Source: Propionibacteriaceae bacterium (GTDB taxonomy: Bacteria; Actinomycetota; Actinomycetes; Propionibacteriales; Propionibacteriaceae). Taken from it: a stretch of DNA of 5,896 bases. The stretch's first letter is position 1, and every line of letters starts with the position of its first letter. Below the pieces are notes generated by a model. That model searched no databases, had not been told where the DNA came from, and saw only the letters and a program-made list of their open reading frames with translations. The stretch spans positions 1 to 5,896 of the forward strand of contig JAGQUI010000191.1 in the NCBI GenBank assembly GCA_020438595.1. Reading direction: 5' to 3'. Position numbers and translations under genes: made by a program. Shown in pieces: positions 4,995 through 5,896 of the stretch.

Positions 4995-5896
4995 ATGAGC
5001 GTGGGTCTGAAGGGTCGGCACTTCCTCAAGGAGGAGGACTTCACCCCGGCCGAGTGGCGTGGGTTGCTGGACCTGACCGCGGAGTTGAAGGCGGCGCGCA
5101 GGGCCGGGACCGAGCAGCAGTCCCTGAGCGGGATGAACCTGGCGCTGATCTTCGAGAAGACCTCGACCCGGACGCGGGCGGCGTTCGAGGTGGCCGCCCA
5201 CGAGCAGGGCGCGCACGTGACCCAGATGGACGGGAACTCCTCCCAGCTCGGCCACAAGGAGTCGCCGGCCGACACCGCCCGGGTGCTGTCGCGGCTGTTC
5301 GACGGGATCGAGTACCGGGGCGCCTGGCAGTCCACGGTGGAGACGATCGCGCGGCACTCCTCCGTCCCGGTCTGGAACGGCCTGACCGACGAGTGGCACC
5401 CCACCCAGAGCCTGTGCGACATGTTCACGATGCGTGAGTCCTCGGGCCTGGACGACCACGACATCACCTTCGCCTACGTCGGCGACGCCCGTTTCAACGT
5501 GGGCTGCTCGCTCCTGATGGGCGGTGCACTGCTCGGCATGGACGTGCGGCTGGTCGCCCCCACCAAGCTGTTGCCGCCGGATTCGGTGGTGCGCACCGCG
5601 CGGGAGATCGCCAAGGAGACCGGGGCGAGGATCACCCTCGCCGAGGACCTCGACGCGGTCCGCGGCTGCCAGTTCATCCACACCGACATCTGGGTGTCGA
5701 TGGGCGAGCCCGAGAGCGTGTGGACCGAGCGGATCCTGCTCCTGCGCGACTACCAGGTCAACACCGCGCTGCTGGAACGCACCGAGGTGCCCGAGGTGAA
5801 GTTCATGCACTGCCTGCCCGCCTACCACAACCGGGAGACCACGGTCGGCGAGGCGATCTACCAGCGCTTCGGGCTGGAGGAGCTCGAGGTCACCGA
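4995..5896 (+). CDS. arcB: Ornithine carbamoyltransferase, long ArcB/ArgI-like type (3' end outside window)
   Basis: Interconverts ornithine plus carbamoyl phosphate and citrulline plus phosphate (arginine synthesis or arginine deiminase pathway). 300 codons are visible from ATG; family members of this type have about 330-336 residues, so the end is missing. The carbamoyl-phosphate loop is STRTR (57-61) within [21 protein letters not shown] is at 86-90 and HPTQ at 135-138. Ornithine contacts are Asn168, Asp231 and Ser235-Met236-Gly237; HCLP is at 272-275 with Cys273. Numbering matches E. coli ArgI closely. GHKES, DGIEYRG and NGLTDEW place it with the long ArgI/ArcB class and not with the shorter biosynthetic ArgF of about 310 residues usual in actinobacteria. 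This suggests, without proving, a catabolic role. The segment [10 protein letters not shown] departs from the usual GDARNNMGNS. If it proves to be the only copy, argF is the better symbol. Confidence 0.93.
   Translation, partial: MSVGLKGRHFLKEEDFTPAEWRGLLDLTAELKAARRAGTEQQSLSGMNLALIFEKTSTRTRAAFEVAAHEQGAHVTQMDGNSSQLGHKESPADTARVLSRLFDGIEYRGAWQSTVETIARHSSVPVWNGLTDEWHPTQSLCDMFTMRESSGLDDHDITFAYVGDARFNVGCSLLMGGALLGMDVRLVAPTKLLPPDSVVRTAREIAKETGARITLAEDLDAVRGCQFIHTDIWVSMGEPESVWTERILLLRDYQVNTALLERTEVPEVKFMHCLPAYHNRETTVGEAIYQRFGLEELEVT

Noticed and set aside
4839..5828. 329-codon minus-strand frame opposite the carbamoyltransferase gene
   Set aside because: The plus-strand frame carries all ornithine carbamoyltransferase motifs; the antisense translation is His/Arg/Gly-rich shadow.
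1..5896. Mobile element, CRISPR array, tRNA or phage remnant
   Set aside because: No transposase or integrase motifs, terminal repeats, spaced direct repeats or cloverleaf were seen; composition is even across the window.

Overview
The window has the marks of a high-GC Gram-positive bacterium (Actinomycetota). G+C is strongly elevated throughout. Four of the six genes whose start lies in the window begin, on my reading, with GTG. Third codon positions are almost all G or C, which produces long antisense shadow frames. One gene has a leaderless-type promoter. I cannot name a genus from sequence alone. The genes look chromosomal and ordinary in composition; I see no transposase, integrase, tRNA, rRNA, CRISPR array or phage gene.

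Layout. Positions 1-1560 (minus strand) hold the start of a polar amino acid ABC importer operon: a lipoprotein solute-binding protein (733-1560), then an intercistronic hairpin, then a HisM-type permease (1-669, running off the left edge). The ATPase is presumably further left. A 129-base upstream region (1561-1689) carries an imperfect palindrome and repeated GTAAC words that may be regulatory. Positions 1690-2898 (minus) encode a YcaQ/AlkX-type winged-helix DNA glycosylase of the kind that unhooks DNA crosslinks, apparently from a leaderless mRNA. Positions 2943-3404 (minus) encode an unrecognised protein with a proline-rich N-terminal half and two C-terminal membrane helices. Positions 3481-3666 (minus) encode zinc-ribbon ribosomal protein L28 (rpmB), followed by a clean 10-bp hairpin terminator.

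A 229-base divergent region (3667-3895) separates rpmB from the plus-strand genes. It appears to hold a symmetric -10 element usable on both strands, a long inverted repeat and two small tandem palindromes. On the plus strand there follow an L-asparaginase (3896-4885), a hairpin-rich spacer (4886-4994) and an ornithine carbamoyltransferase of the long ArcB/ArgI-like type (4995 to the right edge, incomplete).

Three neighbours (importer, asparaginase, carbamoyltransferase) handle amino acids or nitrogen, but they lie in separate transcription units and I see no proof that they act as one pathway. No undescribed multi-gene system is evident. The most interesting signals are regulatory: the symmetric divergent promoter, the SBP-permease hairpin and the leaderless glycosylase promoter. 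The uncharacterised Pro-rich membrane protein comes next.
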